Assembly: GCA_037044975.1 (NCBI GenBank)
Contig: JBAOIL010000039.1
Location: forward strand, 802,058 to 866,057
Length of the DNA: 64,000 bases
Reading direction: 5' to 3'
From: JADLHS01 sp020848635
GTDB taxonomy: Bacteria; Verrucomicrobiota; Verrucomicrobiia; Limisphaerales; JADLHS01
Shown here: one piece after another, positions 1 through 9,788 of the stretch
How the letters are laid out: the number at the start of each line of letters is the position of its first letter
How positions within the stretch are numbered: position 1 is the first letter of the stretch
Notes under the pieces: generated by a model
Database searches by the model: none
The model's input: the letters and a program-made list of their open reading frames with translations, nothing else
Told to the model about the DNA's origin: nothing
Program-made: the position numbers and the translations under genes

Positions 1-345
1 GACGCCATTTGCTCCACGGAAAAAATGATCACCTATTGCCAGACCAGCCCGGCGAAGCAATTCGTGATCGTGACCGAATCGGGCATCATCCATCGGATGC
101 AGAAGGAATGTCCGGGCAAGGCATTCATCTGCGCGCCAGTCTTTGATGTCATGAAACTGCCCAGCGACAACTGCCGTTGCAGCGAGTGCAAATACATGAA
201 GTTAAACACGCTTGAAAAAGTGCGGGATTGCATGAAGCACCTCGCCCCCCGGATCGAGCTGCCGGAATCCATCCTCAAGCGCGCGCGGCTGCCGATTGAA
301 CGGATGCTGGAGATTTCGGCAAGACCTTTGGTCCATGCGGGATGA
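1..345 (+). CDS. nadA: Quinolinate synthase, C-terminal part (cut by window start)
   Basis: NadA condenses iminoaspartate with dihydroxyacetone phosphate to quinolinate in de novo NAD synthesis, using a 4Fe-4S cluster in the cytoplasm. The frame is open from base 1, and an internal ATG at 25 is not the real start. Visible are the TEKMI segment that corresponds to the family's TEGM-type loop, a Cys-containing CAPVFD stretch, and the C-terminal CRCSECKYMK motif with the cluster cysteines, followed by the usual NTLEK. Only the last third of the protein is present. The gene ends at 345, about 70 bases before the ABC ATPase. Confidence 0.9.
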   Translation, partial: DAICSTEKMITYCQTSPAKQFVIVTESGIIHRMQKECPGKAFICAPVFDVMKLPSDNCRCSECKYMKLNTLEKVRDCMKHLAPRIELPESILKRARLPIERMLEISARPLVHAG

Positions 346-413
346 GGGTGCGCCAAGGTGGGTTTTGGCTCCTGCTCGCCACCGCCATTCTTCCGCCGTA
401 ACAAGTTTTCCCG

Positions 414-1394
414 ATGGCCCTGCTCGAAATTAAAAGCCTCCAGCTCGATTTCATCACGGACGCCGGCAGCGCGCGCGCCGTGGACGGAGTGTCATTGCAC
501 CTCGACTCGGGCGAGACCTTGTGCCTCGTGGGCGAAAGCGGCTGCGGCAAGAGCGTTACAGCCCAGTCCATCACGCGCCTCGTCCCCACGCCCCCAGCGC
601 GCTACGTCGGGGGTGAGATTCTGCTAAATGGACGGGAGGTTCTAAAGATGTCCGCGCGCGAGTTGCAGGACGTCCGGGGCGGCGTAGTGAGTTACGTGTT
701 TCAAGAACCAGGCGCAGCGTTGAATCCCGTGTTCCGGGTCGGCGCACAAATCAAGGAGTCGCTCAAGCTTCACCAACCTGACCGCGCCACCGATGCCGAA
801 GTGATTCGCCTGCTAAAATTGGTTGGCATCCCGGCGCCGGAATTGCGGCTCAGGAATTATCCGTTCGAAATGTCTGGTGGGATGCAGCAACGGGTAATGA
901 TCGCAATGGCGCTGGCCAGCGAACCGAAGCTGCTCGTGGCCGACGAACCGACCACCGCGCTCGATGTGACCATCCAGGCGCAAATCCTCGACCTGTTGCG
1001 CGACCTCAAGCACCGTCTCGGTATGGCGATTCTGCTCATCACGCACAACCTTGGCATCGTGGGTGACATGGCCGACCGCGTGGCCGTGATGTATGCCGGG
1101 CAGATCGTCGAGCTGTCGCCTGCGCGCGAATTGCTGCGCCGACCGCTGCATCCCTACACGCGGGCACTGATGGTCAGCGTGCCGAAACTCTCCGGCGGCG
1201 CGGAGCGGCTCACAGCAATTCCGGGCAATGTCCCGCGCATCGGCAATTTCCCGCCCGGCTGCCGCTTCGCCCCACGCTGTCCGATGGCGAAGCCGGAATG
1301 TTCCAACGCCATTCCCGAACTGGTTGAAGTCCAGCCGCAGCGCTGGGTGCGGTGTCCGTTTGGAAAACAAATATTTGAAAGGGCCGGAGTTTAA
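414..1394 (+). CDS. Oligopeptide/dipeptide ABC transporter ATP-binding protein (OppD/DppD type)
   Basis: Cytoplasmic ATPase subunit that would energise a peptide or nickel/peptide importer. The 326 residues show a Walker A motif GESGCGKS near residue 42, a Q-loop, the ABC signature MSGGMQQRV near residue 155, Walker B LLVADEPTTALD, and the switch His in LLITHNLG. The C-terminal extension with PGNVPRIGNFPPGCRFAPRC is the oligo_HPY-type region typical of OppD/DppD. No permease or OppF partner follows; the next gene is convergent, so the remaining subunits are probably upstream of nadA or elsewhere. The substrate cannot be told from the ATPase. Confidence 0.9.
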   Translation: MALLEIKSLQLDFITDAGSARAVDGVSLHLDSGETLCLVGESGCGKSVTAQSITRLVPTPPARYVGGEILLNGREVLKMSARELQDVRGGVVSYVFQEPGAALNPVFRVGAQIKESLKLHQPDRATDAEVIRLLKLVGIPAPELRLRNYPFEMSGGMQQRVMIAMALASEPKLLVADEPTTALDVTIQAQILDLLRDLKHRLGMAILLITHNLGIVGDMADRVAVMYAGQIVELSPARELLRRPLHPYTRALMVSVPKLSGGAERLTAIPGNVPRIGNFPPGCRFAPRCPMAKPECSNAIPELVEVQPQRWVRCPFGKQIFERAGV

Positions 1395-1459
1395 TTCCAG
1401 CTTTAAGGAGCATGTTGTAAAGCCGCTGCCTTCTGTTGGGTTCAAACAATCAGAGTTCA

Positions 1460-3634
1460 TTAAACCACTTCCACCGGACACTTCGGCAGCGCGTCGAGAA
1501 AAGCCTGGCCGTATTGCTTCGCGAGGATGCGGTTGTCCAGCACGACGATGATGCCGGTGTCCGTCTTGGTGCGGATCAAACGTCCTACACCCTGCCGAAA
1601 TTTTAAGATCGCCTCCGGCAGGGAAAACTCGCCGAAGGAATTGCCGCCGCGCGCCTCGATGGCTTCGATGCGCGCCTCAATGAGCGGATGGTCCGGCACC
1701 GCGAACGGCAGCCGTGTGATGATGACGTTGCTCAAGGCCTCGCCCGGCACATCCACGCCCTGCCAAAAGCTGTCCGTGCCGAAGAGCACCGAGTCCACGT
1801 CGTCCTTGAACTTCTCCAGCATCGTCGAGCGCGGTGTGCCCGTGCCTTGCACAAAACACGCGACGCCAAGTTTGTCGAAGAAAGGTTGCATCAACTCGGC
1901 GACTTCCTGCATGAGCTTGTAATTCGTGAACAGCACGAACGCCTTCCCATGGGTCTGCTTCACGAAATGCTCGATCCAATGGATCAGCGCATCGCGGTAG
2001 CCGGCCTCGCGCGGGTCGGGCATCTTTTTGACAGCGACAATTTTCATCTGCCGCTCGTAATTGAACGGGGTGCCGACCTGCAAGAGCGTCGCCGCTTCCG
2101 CCCCAACTCGCTTTGCAAAATAGCTCAGCGGGGAGGTCGAGGCCCGGAGGTTGAGCGTTGCGGGCCGTTTCCGGCCTTCGTCCTTCGACTCTGAACGCTC
2201 GCCATTGGCTTTGGCTTTCACGGCTAACGTTGCGCTCGTCATGATGATGCTGGTGTCGCTCTCGAACAAACGGCGGCGCAGGAATTCCGCCACGTCCACC
2301 GGCGCCGCGTTGAGTGACAAGTTGCGCTGCGTCTTGCCGCCGCGTTCCACCCAATAAACATGCCCCGCCTGACTTTGTTCGAGGAACGCCTTCACCTCAT
2401 CGCGCAACTCCGCCAGACGACGATTGCACTCCACCAACTCCTGCCCGATATCCTTGTCCTCGCTCAGCTTGATCAACTCGCTGACCGCCTCCCGCAAGCG
2501 CTGGATTGGCAGGGTGACATTATCGTTCACCAGTTCCGCCCGGCGAATGCGGAGTTCCTTCCACTCGCGCTGCTTGCCCTGGTGGGTCGAGCGTCCTCGC
2601 GAGCCGCCCGCCCGCCTTCGCGCTGACCCTGTTGATTCAATTCCTCGCACGCGATTTCGACGCTCGCGAAGAATTTGTCCGACTCGCCCAGAAGATCCGC
2701 CACCAGCTTCACCGCACCGCCTTTGCGCAACGTGGCCAGCAGACCTTTTTCTGTGCGTGGATTCCACAGCCGGTTCAGTGCGTAACGCATCTGACCGCTC
2801 GACACACTCAAACCGATATGGCGTGATGCCACGCTCTCCATCGTGTGCGCCTCGTCGAAAATCACGAAGTCGTTCTTGAAGAGAATGCCCCCTTCCATCT
2901 CCTCCTCAATGCTGCCCAGCAACGTGAAGAACAGCGTGTGATTCAACACCAGCACGTCCGCAGACAGAATCCGATTGCGCGCCCGTTGGAAGAAACAAAT
3001 CCCGTGATCCTTGCCGAAGTCGGATTGGTAGCCGCAGATTTTGGGCGAGCAAAGCCCGCGCTCGGAGCAGACCTGCGCCCCACACTTTCGGATCTGGTTC
3101 GATCTCAAAATCCGACAGACTGCCGTCCTTGGTGGCCTTCGACCACTCGTAGATGCGCTGCAATTCCTCCGCCTCAGACGACGTGAACAAGTTGCCGGAC
3201 TGCTGCATGGCCTTTTGCAAGCGGCGGGTACAAAGGTAATTCGCGCGCCCCTTGAGCATGGTGAAGTTGAACTTCACCGGCTCCGGCAACGCCGCAAGCA
3301 CCCCCGCGAGCATCGGCAGGTCTTTCTCCGTGAGTTGCTCCTGCAAATTGATTGTGTGCGTCGAGATGACCGCTTTCTTCCTCTGCTTCGTGGCGAACAG
3401 AATGGCCGGTACCAGATAGGCCAGACTCTTACCCACGCCCGTGCCGGCCTCCACGGCAAGATGTTCCTGATTCTGCAACGCCCGCGCCACCGCCACGGCC
3501 ATTTCCTGTTGCTGCGGACGAAACTCGAAGTTGCTGGCCTTGGAAAGAATTCCACTCGGCGAAAATATCTCCGCCACCTGCGCGACCAAATCGGTCTGCG
3601 CCCCGGCGGGTTGGTGTTCGATGGTGGAGATCAT
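1460..3634 (-). CDS. dinG: DinG-family ATP-dependent DNA helicase, split by two frameshifts
   Basis: Superfamily 2 (XPD/DinG-like) 5'-3' helicase, probably for repair or R-loop removal. Three overlapping frames join into one protein. The first has Walker A EAGTGVGKS and TINLQEQL. The second has the iron-sulfur-type cysteine region (CSERGLCSPKICGY) and the DEAH box (VIFDEAHTME). The third has SATLAVK, the Q-GT-DSFWQGVDVPG segment and QGVGRLIRT. The 5' shift lies near 3080 in a GGGG run and the second near 2590. The start chosen is ATG at 3634 (MISTIEHQ); an upstream ATG at 3727 adds residues unlike the family. Either a recent pseudogene or sequencing errors; all motifs are intact. Confidence 0.85.
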
Positions 3635-3750
3635 TTTATTGCCCCCGCGCCATCGCGGAGCCGCCGGAGTGTGGCAAAGAACCGGAGGCAAAACAAATCT
3701 TTGCGCGGGTTCGTTTTGGCTTTTCATTCCCAGCCGTATAGGCTCGCGCC

Positions 3751-5142
3751 ATGCTGAACTACATCTGGCTCGGCCTCGTGGTGGCCGCAGTGGGCATCGG
3801 TGGCTGGCACAATCTCACCGGCGCACCCACCGGCACGCTCAAGGAAGTGACCGAGAAAGGCTTTGAGATGACTCGGGTGGCAGTCATGGATATCGCCTTG
3901 CCGCTCGTCGGCATCATGGCGCTGTGGCTCGGCATCATGCGTCTCGCGGAAAAGGCCGGGCTCGTTCAACTTCTCGCCCGCGCCTTCCGGCCCGTGATGA
4001 AATGGCTGTTCCCCGACGTACCTGCCAATCATCCCGCGATGGGTTCCATGCTGATGAACATGGCGGCAAATTTCCTTGGTCTGGCCAACGCCGCCACCCC
4101 GCTGGGTCTGCGGGCAATGAAAGATCTGGAAACGCTCAATCCGCGTCCGGGCACGGCCACGAACGCGATGTGTACCTTTCTCGCCATCAACACGAGTTCC
4201 ATCCAACTCTTGCCGGTGACCGCCGTTGCGGTGCTGGTCGTGGCGGGCAGCCTGCAACCCTACGCCATCATCGGCACGGCAATTCTGGCCACGACGTTCT
4301 CCAGTATCGCCGGGATCACGGCAGTGAAGTTATTGGAAAAACTGCCCGGATATCGGCTGCCACCGCTGTCCGATACGGAAAGAAGCGCAACCGAAAAGGG
4401 CAGCCCCTCAGCCGACCGGGCTGCCACCCTCTCCCCGTCCGATCGGGAGAGAAATGGAGTGGGAGGAAACGAATCCACGCCATTGAACGGGTTCGGCATC
4501 GGGGCATTGATTTTGTTCTTCCTGTTCTTTGTCGTGTTGTTCGTGGCGATCAGTTTTCCCGAAACGCTCAACCACCCCGTTGCCGCCGAATTGCAGAAGC
4601 AGCATCCAGCGGTCCGGTCATTGAATACGATTTCACTCCTCGCCGTACCGTTCATGCTCGCGTTCTTTCCCCTCTACGCTGCGTTACGGCGGGTCAAGGT
4701 GTATGAGCAATTCGTCGAGGGCGCGAAGGAAGGCTTTCAAGTGGCGGTCACTGTCATCCCGTTTCTCGTGGCAATTCTGGTCGCAGTCGGCATGTTCCGC
4801 GGCGCTGGGGGCATCGATTTGATCACCCAGGCGCTCCGACCCGTGCTCGATCGGATTCATTTTCCCACCGAACTGCTGCCCATGTGCCTGATGCGACCGC
4901 TGAGCGGCAGCGGCACGCTCGGGATGTTCACGGAGCTGGTCAAGGAGTTTGGCCCGGACAGCCTGATCGCGCGCACCGCTGGCACTATCTTTGGCAGCAC
5001 GGAGACGACTTTTTACGTGATCGCGGTTTATTTTGGTGCCGTTAATGTCCGCCGCACGCGCCACGCCGTGCCCGCGGGATTGATTGCCGACGCCGTGGGC
5101 ATCATTGCTTCAGTGATCATCTGCTGGATGATGTTCGGCTGA
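3751..5142 (+). CDS. SpmA-SpmB fusion membrane protein (nucleoside-recognition/Gate domains)
   Basis: Integral membrane protein of 463 residues joining homologues of the spore maturation proteins SpmA (residues about 1-200, with PANHPAMGSMLMNMAANFLG and the NTSSIQLLP segment) and SpmB (about 285-463, with MRPLSGSGTLG and GSTETTFYVIAVYFG). Such fusions are common in non-sporulating bacteria, where the role is unknown; the Gate fold suggests transport. The linker at about residues 207-250 is low-complexity and hydrophilic, and contains a short stretch resembling repeat-derived inserts seen elsewhere in this window (4395-4470). It is divergent from dinG with a 116-base gap. Confidence 0.88.
   Translation: MLNYIWLGLVVAAVGIGGWHNLTGAPTGTLKEVTEKGFEMTRVAVMDIALPLVGIMALWLGIMRLAEKAGLVQLLARAFRPVMKWLFPDVPANHPAMGSMLMNMAANFLGLANAATPLGLRAMKDLETLNPRPGTATNAMCTFLAINTSSIQLLPVTAVAVLVVAGSLQPYAIIGTAILATTFSSIAGITAVKLLEKLPGYRLPPLSDTERSATEKGSPSADRAATLSPSDRERNGVGGNESTPLNGFGIGALILFFLFFVVLFVAISFPETLNHPVAAELQKQHPAVRSLNTISLLAVPFMLAFFPLYAALRRVKVYEQFVEGAKEGFQVAVTVIPFLVAILVAVGMFRGAGGIDLITQALRPVLDRIHFPTELLPMCLMRPLSGSGTLGMFTELVKEFGPDSLIARTAGTIFGSTETTFYVIAVYFGAVNVRRTRHAVPAGLIADAVGIIASVIICWMMFG
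4395..4470. repeat. In-frame repeat-like insert in the spmAB linker
   Basis: GC-rich stretch with short inverted arms (gggcagcccc / ccgggctgcc, then ccctctccccg around a cgatcggg core). It is read in frame between the two SpmA and SpmB halves. It resembles the ccctctcccc-type stretches at 27548-27600 and 52735-52790. Assignment to one repeat family is by eye. Confidence 0.4.
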
Positions 5143-5260
5143 GGAAACCAAGCAAGCCCGGACGCGCGCGCCGGTTTGATGCCGCTCCAGGCCCTTTATC
5201 ACTTCGAGGAAGCGTTGAAATCCTTGCGCGCACCGGCGGCGGCAACCGCCGGCCCGCCAA

Positions 5261-6208
5261 CTAAATCTGAAAGTCCACCACGCTCTGTTTCTCGCCCTTG
5301 TTCAGCACGCGCATGTCGAGGCCGTCGTAAATGACCAGGGAGTTGGGGGCGACACTGTCCATGATAAATACGTTGCCACCAATGGTGGAGCCTGCGCCAA
5401 TGATCGTCTCGCCGCCGAGGATTGTCGCGCCGGGATAAACCGTCACCCGATCCTCGATGGTGGGATGGCGCTTCTGACCGCGCAATTGTTGCCCCCCCGA
5501 TGTGGATTTCGCGCCGAGCGTAACGCCGTGATACATCTTCACATGATTGCCGATGACGGCGGTTTCGCCTACGACCGTGCCGGTGCAATGATCCACAAAA
5601 AAGTGCGAGCCGATCTTCGCGCCCGGATGCAAGTCCATGCCCGTGCGCCCATGTGCCCATTCGCACATGATGCGCGGAACGAGCGGCACGTTTTTAAGAT
5701 AAAGTTGATGGGCGAGCCGCTGCACCGCGATGGCTTCGATGAACGGGTAAGCAACAATTACTTCCTCCTTGCTCAACGCGGCGGGGTCGCCGTCGAATGC
5801 GGCCTCGGTATCGGTCTGCAGGACTTCGCGCAGGCACGGCAGGCAGCCGAGAAATTCCAGCGTGAGCGCGTGCGCGGCGCTGGTGATTTCCCTTTTGGGC
5901 AGGTCGGCCGGCGGTTGATATTCGAGGCTTTTGCGAATTTCGTCCTCCAGCGGGCCGATGACGGAATCGAGGAGCACCGCGGTTTCCGCCTTGAGTTCCG
6001 AGGAGTGAATCAATTTCTCGTCGAAAAATCCGGGAAACAGCAGCCGCAACAAATCCTTGGTGATCGCGGCGACGATGCGCTTGGACGGCAAATTTTTGCC
6101 ATCGAGATGGTTGATGCCACCCACGCGCGCGTAGGAGGCGAGCAGTTCGCTGGTCAATTGGGTGACCGGGTCGTTCACGGCGCGAGTATCGGGCAGCGGA
6201 CGGGCCAA
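5261..6208 (-). CDS. cysE: Serine O-acetyltransferase
   Basis: Transfers acetyl from acetyl-CoA to L-serine, the first step of cysteine synthesis. The 315-residue protein has an N-terminal helical region and a C-terminal left-handed beta-helix with hexapeptide repeats. HPGAKIGSHFFVDH, GTVVGETAVIG and MYHGVTLGAKS match the CysE active site, including the catalytic His and Asp region. It is longer than E. coli CysE at the N-terminus, resembling the EpsC-type group. Start ATG at 6208; the gspF-like reading frame runs into its antisense only because of a frameshift. Confidence 0.92.
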   Translation of the reverse strand: MARPLPDTRAVNDPVTQLTSELLASYARVGGINHLDGKNLPSKRIVAAITKDLLRLLFPGFFDEKLIHSSELKAETAVLLDSVIGPLEDEIRKSLEYQPPADLPKREITSAAHALTLEFLGCLPCLREVLQTDTEAAFDGDPAALSKEEVIVAYPFIEAIAVQRLAHQLYLKNVPLVPRIMCEWAHGRTGMDLHPGAKIGSHFFVDHCTGTVVGETAVIGNHVKMYHGVTLGAKSTSGGQQLRGQKRHPTIEDRVTVYPGATILGGETIIGAGSTIGGNVFIMDSVAPNSLVIYDGLDMRVLNKGEKQSVVDFQI

Positions 6209-6262
6209 GGCAAGTTTCGCCGGGAGAACGGGAAAACCCAGAGCCGCCTCCGTCGTGATGAT

Positions 6263-7304
6263 TCATCGTCCCACTATCAACTTTGGGCGACTCAAAACCC
6301 GCCGGCATCCTCGGACTTGCTCGAAATAACCCGTGTAGAAGCTGACGACGCGCCAGAGCGATGATCAGCGCGACGATGAGGTAAATCAGCCTTGGCGTCC
6401 ATTGCGCGACCGCATGGAGTTTGCGTGTGCCTTCCTCCTGATAGTAATGGTGCAGCCGGGTCAGCACGGAATCCAGTTTGCCGCTGACTTCGCCCGTGCT
6501 GTATTGGTTGGCAAACAGGTCGGGGAAACGGCCGGAGGCGCGGAGGGCTTCCGCGGGCGTCTGGCCGGCACGCACGGCGAGTAACCAGGCATGAACCGTA
6601 CGGCGCAGTTCGGGCGAACCGCTCACGGTGGCCGCGAATTGCCACGCCTCGATGATCGAGACCCCGGCGCTGATAAGCGCTTCGAGCGCCATCGCCAGCC
6701 GGGCCAGAGCCAGATCGCGACGGCCACTGCCGAGGAGCGGCAGCGGATGCAGAACCCGCTCGATGAACGCCCGCCAGCGTTCGCCGTGCTTGCCTTGGCC
6801 GGCGTAAATCAGCACGGCCACGAAGCCGTAGAGCGGAAGCAATACTCCAAGGGTTTGCGCGAGGTAGCGCAGCCAGTTGCCGGTCGTAAAGAATTGTATG
6901 AAAGGGAAAATAAAAATGGCGGCATGCAACAGAAAGGCGGGATACGCCAGATCGCCAATCACCTGACGGAGGGTTCGAGCGCGGGCGGCATAGTAATCCG
7001 CCAACACGCGAAAACCGGCATCGAGCCGGCCACTGCGCTCGCCCGCGTCGATCAATGCCAGGTCAAAGCCCGAAATCCAGTTGCCGGAATGCTGGAGGGA
7101 TTCAGTGAAGGTCCCACCGGCGGAAATCCCATGAATGACCTGCTGGAGTGGTTCGCGAAAGCTCCGGGCGGGTGGATTCCTTTCCAGTTGTTCCAAGGCG
7201 CGCACAATCGGCAGGCCTGCCATCGTGAGCTGACTGAGCTGGTGGTAGAGTTCCGCACGCCGGGTGAACTGGCCGGGGGTTACGAGCGTGGCGGAAGGGG
7301 GCAT
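6263..7304 (-). CDS. Type II secretion / type IV pilus inner-membrane protein GspF/PilC-like, C-terminal frameshift
   Basis: Polytopic inner-membrane platform protein of type II secretion or pilus machines. The frame starts at 7304 with two T2SSF-type domains: FTRRAELYHQLSQLTMAGLP near residue 13, and the second around LARLAMALEALISAGVSI near residue 190. There are hydrophobic segments between them and at LIYLIVALIIA. Near 6350 a one-base shift is needed to read the expected tail (WRVVSFYTGYFEQVRG), which stops at 6263. Without it the frame runs on into cysE antisense. No other secretion genes are adjacent; pilT lies at 57.6 kb. Confidence 0.8.
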
Positions 7305-7373
7305 TGACTCAGACTCCCTGGCCGGCGGCAGCGCGACCTAACGGCGACCCAGAAGCCCGCTCCCGGTGGACGG

Positions 7374-7715
7374 TCAAGCGATCGCCCCGTCAAGCAACGA
7401 CTTGAGCTTGGACTTGCCGCCGGCGATGCCGACTTGCTGCCCAACAATCTGGCCGCCCTTGAAGACGAGAAACATCGGAATGGACTGCACGCGATAAGTA
7501 ACGGCAAGCTGTTGGTTCGCACCTTCTTCAATATTCAGCTTGGCCACTTTGGCCTTGCCCGCGTATTCGTCCGCGAGCTCGTTGAGCACCGGGGCGATTT
7601 GCTTGCACGGACCGCACCATTCAGCCCAAAAATCCACGAGCACCGGCGTGGCGGATTTAAGCACTTCGGCGTCGAAGTTTTCACCGGACAAAGTGACAAT
7701 TGCGGGAGAGGCCAT
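7374..7715 (-). CDS. trxA: Thioredoxin
   Basis: Small cytoplasmic disulfide reductase of 113 residues, the normal size. It shows the WAEWCGPCKQIAP active site near residue 33, the cis-proline region SIPMFLVFKGG, and the C-terminal helix. It lies downstream of an unknown membrane-anchored protein on the same strand, about 60 bases away. Confidence 0.97.
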   Translation of the reverse strand: MASPAIVTLSGENFDAEVLKSATPVLVDFWAEWCGPCKQIAPVLNELADEYAGKAKVAKLNIEEGANQQLAVTYRVQSIPMFLVFKGGQIVGQQVGIAGGKSKLKSLLDGAIA

Positions 7716-7774
7716 ATAGATAATTTAGTCAGAGCAACACAGTTTAGCAGCAGGACCGCGGTTCCGATCCGCTT

Positions 7775-8209
7775 TCAAGGAGTCGGAAGCAACCAGATAT
7801 AAATCACGCTACCAACCGCCAGCAGACCGATGATGGCTGCGGCAATCGCCAGCCCCTTATCAAGCCCGCTGACGGTGGCACCCGCGGACGCTCGGGCGGG
7901 AGCGGGGGCCGGAACGGAAGCTGACTTTTGGCCGGTCGAACTCGAGGCGAGTCGTTGCGCAACCGGCGCCGCGGACGGGCGCGGGGCCGGCGGAGCGGGA
8001 GCGGCGGAAGTGACGGCGGGCGTGGCCAACGGCGCGGCACTGGCCCCAGTCGGTCCCCCGGGCGGAAGCGTGGGCAATTTGATCGTCGGCGCCGCGGAAG
8101 GTTTCGGCGGCAGGTTGATGCGCACGGTTTCCTTCTTGGGTTGAACCTTGCCAGTCTCCTTCTTCGGCGGCATCGCCCCCGTGGGAATGTTTGGTATATT
8201 TTCAGCCAT
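7775..8209 (-). CDS. Proline/alanine-rich protein with C-terminal membrane anchor, unknown function
   Basis: I do not recognise this gene. From the ATG at 8209 (MAENIPNIPTG) it encodes about 144 residues. There is a basic, proline-rich start with two PPKKET/QPKKET-like repeats, a long Ala/Pro/Ser linker, and a single hydrophobic helix (LAIAAAIIGLLAVGSVIYIWLL) ending three residues before the stop. This suggests a tail-anchored or inner-membrane protein with a disordered cytoplasmic part. It is upstream of trxA on the same strand and may be co-transcribed with it. Confidence 0.6.
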   Translation of the reverse strand: MAENIPNIPTGAMPPKKETGKVQPKKETVRINLPPKPSAAPTIKLPTLPPGGPTGASAAPLATPAVTSAAPAPPAPRPSAAPVAQRLASSSTGQKSASVPAPAPARASAGATVSGLDKGLAIAAAIIGLLAVGSVIYIWLLPTP

Positions 8210-8320
8210 AAGATCTATTTTCACGAAGATAGTTTTCCGCCCCCCGGTGTCAATCCCTTATTCGTGCCTCGCACGGCTTTTCCCTTTCGCGGCGCGCGGG
8301 CAAGTTTCCGGAGTCAGCGA

Positions 8321-8395
8321 CCTCCGGCAAAGCCGGAGGCTTGAGATAGCGTGAACCGCTCAAAGCGGTTAAGAACTTGAGGCGCTCAAAGCGCC
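8321..8395. repeat. REP-like hairpins on the 3' side of the IS200-type transposase
   Basis: Three short perfect or near-perfect palindromes in a row: cctccggcaaagccggagg (8321-8339), aaccgctcaaagcggtt (8354-8370) and ggcgctcaaagcgcc (8381-8395). The last contains the stop codon of tnpA. Such hairpins are the substrate type of Y1 transposases. Confidence 0.75.
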
Positions 8396-8811
8396 ACCAG
8401 TTCCAGTTGTTCGAGGCGTTTGTCTTCTTTTTCCTGGTCTTGGATATACTGACGCACGGCAGCCTCGTTTTTGCCGACCGTTGATACCCCATAACCACGC
8501 GCCCAAAAATGCTGGCCGACAAAGTTTCGCCGCCGGCCCGCATACACCCGCGCGCTAGGAATCGCGCTCTTCCCCTTGATGAACCCCATCACGCTGGACA
8601 CCGAGTGCTTCGGCGGCACGCTCAACAGCATATGCACGTGATCGGGCATCCGATGCCCCGCTTGGACTTTACACTCCCACTGCTCCGCCAAACTGCGGAA
8701 CACCGTCCCCAACTCCTGCCGGATTCCCTGATACAATACCTTGCGCCGACATTTCGGAATGAACACGACATGATATTTGCAATCCCAGGTGGTGTGCTTC
8801 ACGACTTGCAT
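8386..8811 (-). CDS. tnpA: IS200/IS605-type Y1 transposase (TnpA)
   Basis: Single-strand transposase of the HUH/Y1 class, which binds DNA hairpins and cuts and joins single strands. From ATG 8811 (MQVVKHTTWDCKYHVVF) the protein has 141 residues, the usual IS200 size. Visible are the HUH motif in MPDHVHMLL, the FIKGKSA segment, and a C-terminal helix with the candidate Tyr (AAVRQYIQDQE). No TnpB accompanies it. Flanking palindromes on both sides fit either an IS200-like element or a REP-associated transposase. Confidence 0.88.
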   Translation of the reverse strand: MQVVKHTTWDCKYHVVFIPKCRRKVLYQGIRQELGTVFRSLAEQWECKVQAGHRMPDHVHMLLSVPPKHSVSSVMGFIKGKSAIPSARVYAGRRRNFVGQHFWARGYGVSTVGKNEAAVRQYIQDQEKEDKRLEQLELVAL

Positions 8812-8830
8812 ACGTTTGCAGGGTCTTCTC

Positions 8831-8922
8831 CTTTCGTAAACTTTGAGCGGTTCACGAAAGGCAGACGCACAAACGACTCCCGGAGCTGTCAAACTTCGGG
8901 AGTCCTCCGGCACAGCCGGAGA
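8831..8922. repeat. Hairpins on the 5' side of the IS200-type transposase
   Basis: Three hairpins: cctttcgt/acgaaagg (8831-8838 with 8855-8862), gactcccg/cgggagtc (8876-8883 with 8898-8905) and ctccggcacagccggag (8906-8922). The last nearly matches the 8321-8339 hairpin on the other side of tnpA, so the two may mark the element ends. Confidence 0.7.
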
Positions 8923-8934
8923 ATTTCCTATGGA

Positions 8935-9675
8935 TTAACGCGTAGTTTTCGTCCCCACGAAGACGAAGCGCGCGTGTGTCAGGCCATTGACCGCTTGGTC
9001 GAAGTAATACTTGACCCCCTTCGAGAGATTGACGCGCTTGATCTCCAGCTTGAGCCCGGCATGAGTGAACAACTCGCCATAATCCGCCCGCGTGAGCCCC
9101 AACCCCGCCGGCGGCTCGCTCCGAGCGGTTCGTTGCGGCGCGGAACGAAATCGCACCAACGGGCGCACCGGTTCCCGAATGGCCACGAACTGGCCGCCGG
9201 GCTTCAATACCCGGCGCACTTCGCGCAACACGCGCAACATATTCACCGCCCGGTTGAGCGCGTCCGCGCAGACCACGGCATCAAAGTGGTTGGCGGGAAA
9301 ATCCAGCTTGCCGAAATCCGCCGGCATCCGCGTGATCTTGGCGGCGTGCGCCTGCAGCAGTTTGAAAACTTTCGGCGCCTGCTGCTTCAGCAAACGGGCC
9401 GAGGCATCCGTGGCGATGATCTCGACCACCGGCGGCAATTTGGACAGCTCCGCGCTGAACCACGCCGCGCCCGCGCCGATTTCCAGGATCCGCCCGCGAA
9501 ATTCCAGTCCGCATTCCTGCGTAAGGAACGGGATGAACTTCGGAAAATCCGCCTGCACGCAACGCCACCACTCCGCCTCGCTGGTGAACTCCTCGCCGGG
9601 ATGCGACGCCTCGGCCCGCTCGATCAGCATCGCGGGCAGTTCAATTTTTTTTTCGATGTAGCGGGATTCGTTCAC
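8935..9675 (-). CDS. Class I SAM-dependent methyltransferase
   Basis: Rossmann-fold methyltransferase of unknown substrate. Motif I is ILEIGAGAAWFSAEL, followed by an acidic motif II (IIATDASARLL), a motif IV-like FDAVVCADALN, and the LREVRRVLKPGGQFVAIREP post-motif typical of the Methyltransf_11 family. The start is uncertain: GTG at 9675 (VNESRYIEKK) gives a sensible N-terminus, while the ATG at 9762 adds a basic unlikely leader. It is divergent from the coiled-coil gene at 9789. Confidence 0.8.
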   Translation of the reverse strand: MNESRYIEKKIELPAMLIERAEASHPGEEFTSEAEWWRCVQADFPKFIPFLTQECGLEFRGRILEIGAGAAWFSAELSKLPPVVEIIATDASARLLKQQAPKVFKLLQAHAAKITRMPADFGKLDFPANHFDAVVCADALNRAVNMLRVLREVRRVLKPGGQFVAIREPVRPLVRFRSAPQRTARSEPPAGLGLTRADYGELFTHAGLKLEIKRVNLSKGVKYYFDQAVNGLTHARFVFVGTKTTR

Positions 9676-9788
9676 AGCCAAAACGCAACGCAAGTTAGGA
9701 AGCAACGGACGGGGGTGCAACTTTGTTTTGCGCCGCCGGACGCAATCCATGGCTTTACACATTTTCCCCCCGGGCCTAAAGTAACGTC

